NCBI RefSeq assembly: GCF_000003815.2
Contig: NC_049980.1
Location: forward strand, 27,820,273 to 27,884,272
DNA length: 64,000 nucleotides
Direction of reading: 5' to 3'
Source: Branchiostoma floridae
Taxonomy: Eukaryota > Chordata > Leptocardii > Amphioxiformes > Branchiostomatidae
In this document: piece after piece, positions 23,177 through 33,161 of the stretch
Position numbering within the stretch: the first letter of the stretch is position 1
Layout: each line of letters opens with the position of its first letter
Notes under the pieces: generated by a model
Told to the model about the DNA's origin: nothing
What the model saw: only the letters and a program-made list of their open reading frames with translations
The model's database searches: none
Position numbers and translations under genes: made by a program

Positions 23177-23740
23177 CCCGGTAAATACTGCAAACCAACG
23201 CCACTCCCAAACACCAGGTAGGCCAGTTAAATGTACCAATGATGACTGTATGTTTCTGTTTGAGTGTTAAAGAGTGAATAGGGAATGCATTCCCACTTAT
23301 AACATTGACGATACCAGCATTACTGCAATATATTGTACGCCAAATTATCTATACAAGAACGTCACTCTGCAATCATACAAGAAAAGTCACATATATCTCT
23401 ATCGAATTTCAGTGTTTAAACTGTATCATCCATAAACTGTACATTCTATTAACTTGCAGGCCATCCTGATCCTTGCAACATTGGACATCGCCGCAGAAGT
23501 AAGGATGTACCAAAGACGTCACGACATACTCCTGACGGCGCTCTCGTGGTGGACGTTGTGTTGCAGTTTTACTGGAAGGATAAATATAGGATTGTAATTC
23601 TGTCACGCTACACTTGCATTAGTTCCGTAATGTAATAATCATATGCTGCTGATCCTGTCATTTTGCGATTACTTTTCCGATTTGCTGTGGAAGAAAAAAC
23701 CAATAAAACATTGAAATGGTTATAGCTCCGTCTCATTTGA
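23177..23740 (+). other. 3' region of IF-d
   Basis: Probable 3' UTR. No coding exon is visible; a polyA signal AATAAA lies at 23702-23707. No sequence resembling the missing IF rod-end exon was found here or further right up to the next gene. Confidence 0.5.
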
Positions 23741-23744
23741 TTTT

Positions 23745-25540
23745 ATATTATATGATTTCCCATAGTTGTAAAATTGTCGGCAAACTTATACATGTAGCTG
23801 CATATTGTAAATAACCACTGTGTCAGACAATATAGTAAAAATAGAAAGGTAGTTTCCTAATATCATTTTTAAGATATAATTTTTACTTGAATGAAAACAT
23901 AGTTTTCGTCCCCAAATGTATCATGAATTCATCACACATTGATTAATAAAATCACAGCCATATTTACAGAACTGAACAATCATTTGTGACCGATTTTCAT
24001 AATCAAGTAAACAAATATAAAGGTTTAAGATCCCAAACGGTAAAACACCCGCAACGACAGCATTCAAAATCTCACATTTGGGACTTGGGGGCTCCAAATG
24101 AACACTTACTGGTCAGAAATTTCTATTACAGTATAAACTATAGTTTCAGAATTCTTAGCAAACTAAAGATACTCAAACATCTACTTATTGTTTGATGCCA
24201 CAGAGATCATATTTTGTAGTCTAATTCTGGATCTCTAGAAAAAAAACATCACGCACACCGGCAGAATACAATATCCATGGAAAATGTACCAAATAGACAT
24301 GTTATAAGCTTCCTGAGGTCAAACTTACTCAGGTGCTGTGACCTGGTTATGATGGTTTAAAGGTCATCATCATCATCATCATCATCATCGGTCGACGTGA
24401 TCGCACATGTTCGCACATGTTTACACACGACGGGGTTATACTCCCCTTGCGGGGTGACATACCCTTTCGCTGGCTAATTACAAGACGGGGATGCGCCAGG
24501 TCTCCTGTCCGGGTGAATGAAGTAAATCACAGTGTGGCTGATACGAGACAGAGGTTCGCCAGGCCTCCATCCGGGTGATTTGAAGTGAATCACCAACTCC
24601 AGACAGAAGGATTTGCTCCATCTCACCGCACCATCGCACGTGTGTTTTTTTTTTAAAGCACCTGGGGTATGGCTCTCCCCAGACACAGTAAAGGTACATT
24701 GGTACTCTTTGAGCACGGAAACCTCAAGCCAGTTGAGATATTAGTAGTCCTTGTTCATAAGGCAGGCAATTGTTACAAACAAAGAAAGACAAAGATAACA
24801 TGGAATGGGTACAGAACCAAGCTGCCAGATTTTGTACAAACAACTACAACAGGGATGCTAGTGTTACCAAAATGAACATAGAATTGCAGTGGATGTCACT
24901 CGAAGACATCAGGAAAATGTCCAGTCGAATTTGTCAAGAAGTTTTCTACTATAAAGCTTACGGTGCAACGATGACCTGGCAACACGGGATATTTTTATCT
25001 ATTTTTTAAAGATTACGTAAATGTAATTCGTAAAATTCCGAATCATCATGCCAAATCCAAACACTGAAAATACGGTGTCCTAAATTGACTTTCAACATTT
25101 ACCTAGCCTAGATACTATCATACTCCGATAAGAGCGCACATTTTCCCATGTCACAAGTTTCATTCGTTAAGGCGTTGTCAGGGATTTTGCAGACAGCTGT
25201 ATAACCTTGCGACACATAGATAAGAGTTTCTATGCACAGCGGTAAAGGCATGTACGAATGTGGATTCGTAAAGTATTTGCATGGCTCTACGTAAAATATT
25301 GCAATGGCACCGTTTGTCTCGAACAGCAATGAATACTTGTTGTGTCGTGATCCTAGTAAAGGACAGGACTTTATGGCAGTCATTGTGTCACCTCTCTGAG
25401 GATGAACTGAACTGAACTAGTGACTAAATAGGATCAGGATGGCCTGCAAAATGCAAATGATAGCTTGTACGGTTTGTGGATTACACAGTATAAACAATGA
25501 AATAGGATAGAGATATGTGATATCATTTTATTTTTCTATA
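23745..25540. repeat. Intergenic repeat unit C, with (CAT)n and LINE relic
   Basis: Third diverged copy of the units at 4190 and 5600, with the same landmark order (CTGTGACCTGGTTATGATGG near 24336, TAGCCTAGATACTA near 25102, AGGACAGGACTTTATGGCAG near 25360). A (CAT)n run at 24365-24391 and two short direct repeats of a GCCAGGYCTCCxTCCGGGTGA motif (24491, 24558) are inserted in it. Confidence 0.65.
24795..24960 (+). mobile_element. LINE relic: reverse transcriptase C-terminal fragment
   Basis: The plus-strand frame codes MEWVQNQAARFCTNNYNR followed by an SVTKM..LQWMSLEDIRKMS stretch. This is the C-terminal VQ..AARF....Y...SVT.....L.W.SLE.RR signature that follows the reverse transcriptase in many CR1/RTE-type LINEs. 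Only about 50 codons remain, so it is a fossil embedded in repeat unit C. Confidence 0.65.
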
Positions 25541-25769
25541 TGATTTCCCATAGTTTTAAAAATGTCGAAAAACTTCTGGCTGCATATTGCAATGAACCGT
25601 TGAGTCCGTCAATACAATAAAAATAAAAATAGGTTCATAGCACAGGTATAATTTTGAGATAAAGCACAAAAAGATATGTCAAGATCCTAGTTAAGGACAG
25701 GACCTTATGGCAGTCATGGTGTCACCTCTCTGAGAATGAACTGAATAGGCAGCAATGCCGATTACATGA

Positions 25770-26228
25770 CCTTTTCAACTTCCCAGAGCCTTAAGCCGGA
25801 TTTTGCGGTTCACCAAGGGGTCACTTTCATAAACTTAATTCTAATTGTAGACGTAAAGTCATATTTTGAATATCTTTATATCTTCATATCGTCATGAATG
25901 GAATGTTCTTGGCTGCCACACTGATCCACGTGTGATATTTGATTGCCCCACATACCCGAGCTGCGGTATGCTCTATGAATCGTCCTAGTCAGCGCCTGAC
26001 CGGACCACATCAGTCAATGAACTGTGTTTGCAATTTCTGGTGGCTTCCTAGGCACTTATGTGCACAGGGCCCCTCCTCTGTCCCTGTACACAGCACCCAA
26101 CCAATGATACGCCTTCCTGACTAAGAGATTGATAGGACGTGGTCACCCTAATGAACTTAAAACAGACTTCGAAGGGTACAAAGCTTTTAACCGCATATCG
26201 GTATAGCTCAGAATCAACCACTTACGAC
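25770..26228 (+). promoter_or_regulatory. Orphan copy of the IF-b/IF-e upstream region (P2)
   Basis: Matches the sequence immediately upstream of IF-b (6660-7080) and IF-e (27720-28160): the CACGTGTGATATTTGATTGC block, CATACCCGAGCTGCGGTATG, CCAATGATACGCC and GGTATAGCTCAGAATC. The match stops at the CTTACGACTC words, about 35 bases before where the ATG would be, and runs directly into repeat unit D. No IF exon 1 follows. Confidence 0.7.
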
Positions 26229-27580
26229 TCATTATGGTCCATGTCTGGATTCCTTTATGGTCAACTCTAAGATGCACACTGTCAAAAGACTCAAAAGAAC
26301 AATAATGACAAAAGCCAAAACGTGCCGAACAGACATGTTATAAGCCGCCTTACTCAGTCTCAGGTGCTGTGACCTGGTTATGATTGTTTAAAGGCAAATT
26401 GCGAAAGCGAACTATATGAGCACGGAAACATCAAGTCAGTAGTCCTTGTTCATAAGACAGGCAAGTGTCACATAGCTGTAACTAATAGTATAAGTATATT
26501 TTCTTTAAACCTTTATTGATTTACAACGACCGTTTTGGTTGCAAGGCCAATGCACTGACATCGTCATCTCCCCGTCCTCTGTGCAGATGACAAATTTGTC
26601 AAGAAGTTTATTTCTATAAGGCTTTTGGTGCAAAAGATTTATGGCACGTTGACCAGGCAAAGCACGGGATATTTTCATCTATTTTTAAAGATTACGTAAC
26701 TGTGATTCATTAGATTCCTAATCATCGTGCCAAATTCAATGATTGTAAAAGGACTGTGTCCACATTTGACATTAAACATTGATCTAGCCTAGATACTACC
26801 ATACTTAAAAGAGCGCACAATTTTTTGCCGTGTCAAAAGTTTCATCCGTTAAGTCGTTGTCAAGGATTTTGCAGACTGTTGCATAACCGTGCGACACATA
26901 AATCAGAGCTTCAAACGCACTGCGGTAAGATGTGTGCGAATGTGGAAAGTTCCAGGATAGGACTTCTGCGCAGAATCACAGACGTGGCCCAGAAACTACT
27001 TCAAACATTTGATCACCCAAAAAAACGGCAACCTAAAAAGTCAATGTTCGCGTGAACTCTTTGATACCCTATACACATCTAATTACACCTTAAAGTAACG
27101 ACGTTAGACAAGTTTTCAAAACATATATTCGGCTCGTGTACAAAAAAAAACTAGGTATAACTGTATGTACTTGTATGGCGCTTCATGAAATGTTACAATG
27201 TAATAATTTGTTCCGTACAGCAATAAACACATCCTGCACCCGACATAACGTGTAATGTAAAGATCCTATTTTAGGACAGGACCTTATGGCAGTCATGGTG
27301 TCACCTCTCTGAGGATGAACTGAAATGAACTACACTTAATTAGTTAAGGTGACTAGATAGGTGGCAATGCTGAAGAGGGTAATAAGGATGACCTGCAAGA
27401 TGCACATGAAAGCTTGTGAATTACACAGTTTAAACAATAAAATACGATAGAGATATGTGTCTTATTTGATTATTTAAATGATTTCCCATAGTTTTGACAT
27501 TGTCAGCAAAATTGTGGCTTCATATTGCAAAGACTCGCTGTGTCAGACAATACAGTAGAAATAACACAGATATAATTTTA
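26229..27580. repeat. Intergenic repeat unit D
   Basis: Fourth copy of the unit, with GCTGTGACCTGGTTATGATT near 26368, TAGCCTAGATACTACCATAC near 26786 and AGGACAGGACCTTATGGCAG near 27273. It is followed by the IF-e upstream region. Non-coding. Confidence 0.7.
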
Positions 27581-27719
27581 AGATGATGGGAAAATATTAT
27601 GTCAAGATCCTAGTTAAGGACAAGACCTTATGACAGTCATGGTGTCACCACTCTGAGGATGAACTGAATTGAACTAGTTAAGATTGCTGAAAAAGGCAGC
27701 AGCGCTCAAGACGATTACA

Positions 27720-28208
27720 TGACCTATTTAACTTCACAGAGCCTTAAGCCAGAATTTGCGGTTCGCCGTGGGGTCACTTTCATAAACTCAATTCTAATTG
27801 TAGACGTAAAGACATAGTTTGAATATGTTCATGATTGGAATGGTCTTGGCTGTCACACTGATCCACATGTGATATTTGATTGCCCCACATACCCGAGCTG
27901 CGGTATGCTTTGTAAATCGTCCTAGTCGGCGTCTGACTGGACCACATCAGCCAATGATCTGTGTCTGCGATTTAGGTCATTTCTGGTGGCTTCTTAGGCA
28001 CTTATGTGCACAGGAACCCCTTCTGTCCCTGTACACATCACCCAACCAATGATACGCCTTCATGAGTAAGAGATTGATAGGACGTGATTACACTGATGAA
28101 CTTAAACGCACTTCGAAGGCTACAAGGCTTTAACCGCATGTCCGTATAGCTCAGAATCCACCGTCTCTGTGGTAAGACTGCCCCGTTCGAATCCAACACG
28201 AGCACAGC
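27720..28208 (+). promoter_or_regulatory. Upstream region and 5' leader of IF-e (promoter copy P3)
   Basis: Conserved with 6660-7112 upstream of IF-b, including the last bases before the ATG (CTGCCCCGTTCGAA.CC.ACACGAGCACAGC). Conservation up to the start codon supports the 28209 start. Promoter role is inferred. Confidence 0.6.
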
Positions 28209-31200
28209 ATGGCGGCCCTGTTGGCGACTCGCGCAGCTGAGAAGAAACAGCTCTCCATCCTGAACGGCCGCTTCGCCTCCTACATCGAGAATGTGCAAGC
28301 CCTGAACCAGAGCAATGCTGCCCTGGAGAGTCAGCTGCAGGCCGTCCAGGCCAAAGCCTCCCCCGTAGACAAGGGGAAGTACGAGGGGATGCTGAGGGCG
28401 CTGCGCGCTCAGGTGGACGGGCTGTCGCAGCAGAAGGCTCAGGTGGAAGCTGAAAGGAACAGCTGGCAGGCACAGGCAGAGGAATGGCAGGGGAAGTACG
28501 TTGATAAATATGATATTGCTTTCAAATATGAAGACAGCTTTTGACTATGTTCAGGCCCCTTTCTACCAGAAGGCTAACTATCCTTTCATGTAATGTCAGC
28601 TTCAACAAAACTGCTTTGTTTGCTTGTTCGTTTGATCGATTGGCTGTTTAGTTGCTTGTTTGTTTGTTTGTTTGCTTAGTTGGTTGGTTGGTTGGTTGGT
28701 TGGTTGGTTGGTTGGTTGGTTGGTTGGTTGGTTGGTTGGTTGGTTGGTTGGTTGGTTGGTTGGTTGGTTGGTTGGTTGGTTGGTTGGTTGGTTGGTTGGT
28801 TGGTTGGTTGGATGGTTGGTTGGTTGGTTGATTGATTGGTTGGTTGGTTGGTTGGTTGGTTGGTTGGTTGGTTGGTTGGTTGGTTGGTTGGTTGGTTGGT
28901 TGGTTGTTGGTCGGTCTGTCGCTCGGTTGGTCGCTCGGTCGGTCGCTCGGTTAGTTGGTTGGTTAGTTGGTAGTTCGGTCGGTCGGTTGGTTGTTTGGTT
29001 AATTGGTCGTTCGATCGGCTGGTTGGTTGGTTGGTTGGTTGGTTGGTTGGTTGGTTGGTTGGTTGGTTGGTTGGTTGCTCGATTGAATGAAAGTAAACAA
29101 ATCTGGTATATCAAATTTACCTAGCATGCATGGTTCTCCTGTTTGACAGGTGCGAAGAGCAGTATTCGGTGCGATCCCAGCTGAAGGCCGAAATCGAGAA
29201 GAACAAAACGGCAAGTCTTTATCATTTGCTTCTTTTCATGCAATGTCATCAACAGAAAATGTTAAGTGTGTTTACTCAGATCAACCTGTTCTAATTCAAA
29301 CAGGGACAGTTGCACTTGAAGTCGACTTATGCTTCGTCTGTTTAGATAAGGAGAATCTGTTTAGGTAAGATTATTAGGACAAGTCAAGATATTTGCACCG
29401 TTGAATTGAGTGTAACATTGTAACAACAAAAATACTCACAGTGGATAGTATGTTCCTTCAATTAAAAGTGGAGTGACCCTCTAAGAAATGTTTGCTTATG
29501 ATAAGATCATTTCGCTTTACCATAAAACAGCTTGCAATGTTTTAGGCACTGGAAATCATCAACGCTGCGCGTTCGGGCTTCGAGAGCAGGCTGGTGGCCG
29601 CGCAGGGAGAGATCGAGGCCGTGAATAAGAATAACTCTGCGGTAAGTACGTCTGCCTGTCTGTCCGTCTGTGATGACGATCATTTAGTTGCAAAAATAGA
29701 AAACAATCGTAAGCCTTTGCTTATCAATAAACCGTACATCAAATCCATTCCTCGTCAGATGATCAAGCTACGCATCGACGGCTTCTTTCATTAGTAATTA
29801 GACTGTACCCAAAAGACCTTACCAAGCACACAATACAGTTACTCATAGCCAATTTTAGTAATAAAACACAATATAAGTCTACTCCGTAAATGATACATTA
29901 TCTTACGTATATAATAGATATGAATGGAAATGTACTCTTCCTATGAATTTACACATTTGTACAAACCTGCTACCTGTTGTTGCATTTTACAGGGGATAGC
30001 AGCTCTGCGGGAAGAGTTGGCCCGGACTGTGACTGCGATAGAGGCAAAGCAGGCGGTGATGACAGGACCGGACCTCAGCAACACCCTGAGGGAGATCCGT
30101 GAGCAGTACGAGGTGGTCGGCCAGGCGAACAGGCAGGACGCTGAGGCAAAGTACAGGGAGAAGGTGAGAACAGATAATATTTATTCTGAAAGTTTGTACG
30201 GTTAATGTAGCAACCGTAGCAGAAATACAAAAAACGAACGAGAAAACATTGTTTATTTTTTGGGTGCCGTGTGTGCTGGTAACGCAGAGCCCTGGAAATC
30301 GGGCAAATTTCGACAACACAAAATGCCGTATATTTTTCTTTTGAAAGGGTATTATGCCCGCCATGTACTTTAGATTAAATGTGAATGTTCCACCGATGAT
30401 AAATCTTTTCAATATAGCCCTCTACATGACGACAATTCGCAGAAAATGACGATGTTTGAAGGGCCATTTCCTACCAATCGCTCGCTCCGCTGGCTGGTCG
30501 CCGAAGGCGACCTTCTAGTGCTGGTCGCCTTCGGCGACCTTCGGGTGCCTTCGCTCGGAACTCGCCGACGTTCGGCACCCGCTCGGGTGATCCCGAGTAC
30601 ATGTACTTCATTTAGAGCCACACTCGTAACATCATCCAGGAAGTATAAAAGCATGGGAGATCCGACAACAATTCCTTGGCCTACCGCCTATGGTGTAGAC
30701 GTCCTGAGATTTAACTAGTGTTGCTAGTGCGCTTGCCATTTTGAATATTACTTTGCCCAGATGTTGATCCCAGGTTAACTGCTGGTCCATCAACATCCCT
30801 AGTAGCTTAGTCTGCTCAACATGTTCTATCATTTTGCTGCGCATCGAAAGCTGCAAGGCTGGCTTATGTCGATCGGCTGGTTTACGTACTACTAGGCTTC
30901 TAATGACTTTAGATTTGGTTGTCAACCAGGTATGGCCATTTAATATACGTGTAGCTATAAATGTCTTTTGGTGTAGCTATATAGCTATATATGTATGTTG
31001 AGTTAAATCAAAATGGCAGACTGCTTATGCTAGTTTCATCATCAGCATCTCGAGCACTGCTTTAGTGCTTAGCCCACAACAATGTGGATTACTAGCAGCT
31101 GTGCATTACGTAAGTGCATGTGAAAAACAAAGGGGAAAGGACAAGGGCATGGGCAAACAGGACAAGTGATATTACAACACACATATTTACACTATGTACA

Positions 31201-32436
31201 ATGGACGGGGGGCAGCTCAGTGCAGCGAAGCCCGTCCCAGCTCAGTTTTGAACTGGGAGAGGGACTCCGCCTCCACCACACTAGGCTTAAACTAGTTTGA
31301 ATGATCTAATTAATACTTTTCATTATTATAACATATTACACGATTGGTTTCACCGATGGAAAGAATAGCTTGTGATTACTTGTTATTGCTGCTAAGTGAC
31401 AGTTTGTATTTGTAACCTAAGTTTGCGGAGATAGCCCTGCAACGGCAGAAGGACAGCGAGGCTCTGGCAGCCGCCAGGGCAGAAGTGGCTGAGTTCCAAA
31501 AGAAGATCGACACCCTGAGGGCCGAGGCCGAGTCTATCAGGAGCAAGGTGAGTGAGTGTCCATTACAAGTAGAGGCATGTCTGCACCAATTGAATTTTGC
31601 CTGGCGTTTGTCCGTATCTCATGACCCTGTCATCGTGGTGATTAACCGCAATAGTGATCATAAAGCAAACTCATGCGTAATCCTCGGAATGCACTTGTAT
31701 ACCAAGCAGAATATCGCTATGGAAAACGGCATGCAGCAAACGGAGACCCGCATACAGAAGGAGATGGAATCGTACAGGCAGGCCATCGGCAAACGCGAGG
31801 CGCAGATCGAGCAGATGAATGTAGAGATGGCACAACATCTCACCAACTACCAGGAGCTGATGAACGTCAAGATGGCGCTCGACATCGAGATAGCCGCTTA
31901 CAGGAAGCTGTTAGACGGCGAGGAAATCAGGTACAGGCACAGTTTTGCCATGTTTCATGTTGTTATGCAAAAGCCAACATCATATTGATAATTACTAGCC
32001 TGTCCAAACGTTTATAAGACTCCCGATTGGTTGGCACAAAGTTGTACATTTACCATGATTCCATTCTAATTTTCTTGTTTCTTTTTCTTTATCTCTTCAT
32101 AGTTAGTATCTATATAATGTTTCGAGCAATTCAAAGTTAAGGGCAAAATGAAGATTGCCACCTTTTCAGGTTGACATAGCGAAAAACGAAAACGCATTCA
32201 TGACCTGACTGAAACATGTCTGCACTTGTTTATCCAGTGTATTGTGTTTTTTTTTAGTCAGACCACATTCTAACCACTATTCATTTCTTGATTTGTCCGA
32301 TAGGCTGTTGGGTCAGGCCCAGACGCCCCAGCCGGTTCAAAAGCCCATAGCGCCCGAGCCGGTTCAGGCGCCCGAGCCGGTTGAGACGGCCCAGGAGCCC
32401 GAGCCAGTGGAAGCACCAGTGGAGGAAGACGAGTAG
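28209..32436 (+). CDS. IF-e: cytoplasmic intermediate filament protein with P/E-rich tail
   Basis: Exons 28209-28495, 29150-29210, 29546-29641, 29993-30163, 31422-31547, 31710-31930 and 32304-32436; total 1095 nt, 364 residues. Head about 10 residues. Coil 1A reads [20 protein letters not shown] and the rod ends [18 protein letters not shown]. The tail is a low-complexity run of PQPVQKP / EPVQAPEP / [13 protein letters not shown] type, acidic at the end. Intron 2 has a GC donor (GCAAGT after 29210), confirmed by the invariant 61-nt exon length; the others are GT-AG. Intron 1 contains a 400-bp TTGG array and intron 4 contains LINE debris. AATAAA at 32871. The gene is the intact counterpart of IF-b and ends about 0.7 kb from the end of GH10-a, tail to tail. 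Confidence 0.92.
28679..29080 (+). repeat. (TTGG)n microsatellite array in IF-e intron 1
   Basis: About 400 bp of TTGG tetranucleotides, nearly perfect for 240 bp, with a degenerate middle at 28910-29010 (GGTCGCTCGGTT types). Because four is prime to three, every frame is open on both strands; the apparent WLVG and PTNQ repeat proteins are artefacts. The IF-b intron 1 (237 bp) has no such array. Confidence 0.95.
30460..30600. repeat. GC-rich palindromic stretch in IF-e intron 4
   Basis: Contains the palindrome GGTCGCCGAAGGCGACC at 30496-30512, followed closely by related GGTCGCCTTCGGCGACC at 30524-30540 and GCACCC/GGGTGC pairs. Together they can form a strong hairpin. Probably part of a transposed repeat; no gene. 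Confidence 0.6.
30640..30930 (-). mobile_element. LINE relic in IF-e intron 4 (minus strand)
   Basis: A minus-strand frame codes [20 protein letters not shown] followed by [13 protein letters not shown]. This is the K.LG...D..LTW..H....... region that follows the FADD motif in CR1-group reverse transcriptases. About 95 codons remain. A second possible fragment of a LINE C-terminus ([20 protein letters not shown] on the minus strand) lies at 31215-31290. Confidence 0.6.
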
Positions 32437-33161
32437 GCCACGCCATGCGAGGGAGTTAAGACATGAGATATTATAGTTAAGACATGGGCTACTATTTCAT
32501 ATCGAATACTAGTATCTAAAAACTTAACATATGGTATAAAAATCATGTGTCACAGTCGTTTGGACTAGTCAAAACTGTCACGCAAGAACCATCCTGTGAA
32601 GAAAAAGAGGAGCTAAGTCAACGGAAAGGATGGTGATAATATCAAAGGCATGGAACTAAGTTGCCAGATCTTCTGTAGTGTCTCAACAGTCGAATATTTG
32701 GGGGTTAGTGAGATAAATAGGGTATGTATACTTTTGTTTTAAGATGCCATGGGTAGGTGGATGGATATCCACACAGCGCATGTTACATGGCTACACCGGT
32801 GAAGGAACTGTAAATGCACCTTGATCGGAAGGTTTTGTAGTATTTTAATCAAAATAGAAGGATTGAACGTAATAAAAGAAAAAAGAAATCAAACTAAATT
32901 GTTTCTGAATGGTTCATTGCTCGTGTTTTCTTCTTCAAAACGTAGACTCAATGTCTTCTTTAGCGAAATGCAAAAGTACAGTTTCATGTCACTAGTGAAA
33001 AAAGGACTAGTTGATACTATGGTGTTGATACCTTGGTTGCTATACAATGGCAGGAAAGATTGATTTGATACCTTAGACGCGAAATGTTTCTTTGGCTCAA
33101 AGTTTATTCCACATTTCATTATCAGAATCTGGTAAACCCAGATCGCCGAAATATGTATCGG
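32437..33161. other. Convergent 3' ends of IF-e and GH10-a
   Basis: Holds the 3' UTR of IF-e with AATAAA at 32871-32876 and the 3' UTR of GH10-a with the minus-strand AATAAA at 33108-33103. The two signals are only about 230 bp apart, so the transcripts end almost back to back. The block around TCATTGCTCGTGTTTTCTTC (32913) is duplicated at 11227 between IF-b and the GH10 relic. Confidence 0.65.

Noticed and set aside
24365-24391. (CAT)n and neighbouring short repeats as a CRISPR array
   Set aside because: Simple tandem repeats without spacers, in a eukaryotic genome.
28602-29124. Long open frames on both strands coding WLVG- and PTNQ-repeat proteins
   Set aside because: They are a consequence of the TTGG tetranucleotide array, which is open in every frame and lies in an IF-e intron.
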